Below are positions 4,692-5,412 of a stretch of DNA of 5,412 bases, in pieces (positions within the stretch are counted from its first letter, which is position 1; each line of letters starts with the position of its first letter). The notes beneath the pieces were generated by a model. That model searched no databases. It was not told the origin of the DNA and saw only the letters and a list, made by a program, of their open reading frames with translations. The stretch is taken from contig CP070658.1 of NCBI GenBank assembly GCA_020355105.1, forward strand, positions 551,044 to 556,455, read 5' to 3'. The translations under genes were made by a program, and so were the position numbers. The stretch comes from Candidatus Thorarchaeota archaeon. GTDB taxonomy: Archaea; Asgardarchaeota; Thorarchaeia; Thorarchaeales; Thorarchaeaceae.

Positions 4692-5412
4692 ATGACTGAA
4701 GCCGAGCCAGGACAGAGTGCTAAGTTGCGTTCACCAATTGTCACTGTACTCGGCCATATCGATCATGGCAAGACCTCCCTTCTTGACAGGATGCGTGGCA
4801 CTGCTGTCCAGGACCGTGAGGCTGCAGGGATAACTCAGCACATAGGAGCTTCATTCTTCCCCACCGAAACAATAGAGGCAATCTGCGGGGACCTTCTGAA
4901 GACTGTGAAGACCGAACTGACTATCGATGGTCTTCTGTTCATTGACACACCTGGTCACGAAGCGTACCTGAACCTCCGAAGGAGAGGAGGCGCAATAGCG
5001 GATATCGCTATTCTCGTCGTGGACATCAATGAAGGGGCTCTCACACAGACCTATGAATCCTTGAAGATTCTACAGTCCGGTAAGACTCCTTTTCTTGTAG
5101 CTGCAAACAAACTGGACAAGGTCCCGGGTTGGCGTGACAAAGAAGGGATGAGCCTCTCCCAGACGATACAGGCTCAAGCATTGTCAACCCAGAGTGAGAT
5201 TGACAGGCGTATCTACGAGATTGTGGGGGCGCTTTCTGCAAATGGTTACAACTCCGAGAGATTCGACAGAGTGGAAGACTTCACAAATACCATAGCAATA
5301 GTTCCAACTAGTGCGAAGACTGGAGATGGGGTGTCCGAGCTCTTGATGGTTCTGTCGGGTCTGACTCAGCAGTATATGAAAGACCGTCTGCGAATAGTCG
5401 AAGGACCAGCGA
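4692..5412 (+). CDS. infB: Translation initiation factor aIF2/aIF5B, N-terminal GTPase part (truncated by window)
   Basis: The first 240 residues of the archaeal IF2/eIF5B-type GTPase, which promotes initiator tRNA placement and subunit joining. The full archaeal protein is about 600 residues, so the remaining domains lie beyond the right edge; no stop occurs in the window. After a short leader the G domain begins: P-loop GHIDHGKT (21-28), switch I GITQHIGAS (46-54), DTPGHE (85-90), NKLD (139-142) and TSAKTGDG (206-213). The alpha/beta region between G4 and G5 (144-200) is long, as in archaeal and eukaryotic members rather than bacterial IF2. Archaeal infB genes sometimes carry inteins, but none interrupts the visible G motifs. 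The ATG at 4692 has GAGGTG six bases upstream. With ndk reversed, infB must use its own promoter. Confidence 0.95.
   Translation, partial: MTEAEPGQSAKLRSPIVTVLGHIDHGKTSLLDRMRGTAVQDREAAGITQHIGASFFPTETIEAICGDLLKTVKTELTIDGLLFIDTPGHEAYLNLRRRGGAIADIAILVVDINEGALTQTYESLKILQSGKTPFLVAANKLDKVPGWRDKEGMSLSQTIQAQALSTQSEIDRRIYEIVGALSANGYNSERFDRVEDFTNTIAIVPTSAKTGDGVSELLMVLSGLTQQYMKDRLRIVEGPA

Noticed and set aside
1..5412. CRISPR arrays, insertion sequences, attachment sites or a defence system.
   Set aside because: No regularly spaced repeats, transposase or integrase motifs, or terminal inverted repeats were seen. The window is dense with housekeeping genes.

Overview
The window is archaeal chromosomal DNA carrying core information-processing genes. 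The marker set is archaeal: an Rpb3-like RNA polymerase subunit D with a ferredoxin domain, L7Ae, eS28, eL24, eL18, a GTPase of the aIF5B type, and sn-glycerol-1-phosphate dehydrogenase, which makes the glycerol backbone of archaeal lipids. Base composition is roughly balanced. Shine-Dalgarno motifs (GAGGTGA, AGGTGAT, GAGGT) precede most starts. An Arf-like small GTPase among these genes is suggestive of an Asgard archaeon, perhaps Thorarchaeota-like. That placement is inference and would need a phylogeny.

Layout. (1) Positions 1-1038, minus strand: rpoD followed by the 5' part of the eL18 gene, which runs off the left edge. This is the usual rpoD-rpl18e pair, but rps11 is not upstream. (2) 1039-1215: a 177-bp gap with a GC-rich hairpin and a possible TATA box but no convincing gene. 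(3) 1216-1728, minus: an Arf-like small GTPase. (4) 1729-1860: a divergent promoter region. (5) 1861-2853, plus: glycerol-1-phosphate dehydrogenase. (6) 2854-3004: a strong TATA box and a leader that can fold into a kink-turn over the ribosome-binding site of the next gene. (7) 3005-3830, plus: rpl7ae-rps28e-rpl24e, a tight ribosomal operon. (8) 3878-4540, minus: nucleoside diphosphate kinase with a long C-terminal extension. (9) 4541-4691: a second divergent promoter region. (10) 4692-5412, plus: the N-terminal 240 residues of aIF2/aIF5B, cut by the right edge.

In many archaea the order L7Ae-S28e-L24e-ndk-infB is kept on one strand. Here the order is kept but ndk alone is flipped, so infB needs its own promoter.

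The most interesting element is at 2974-2998. It matches the kink-turn consensus: a C-stem of UACC/GGUA, a three-base bulge ending in U, tandem G.A pairs, and a GAGA tetraloop. It contains the Shine-Dalgarno sequence of the gene for L7Ae, the protein that binds kink-turns. This predicts translational self-repression by L7Ae.
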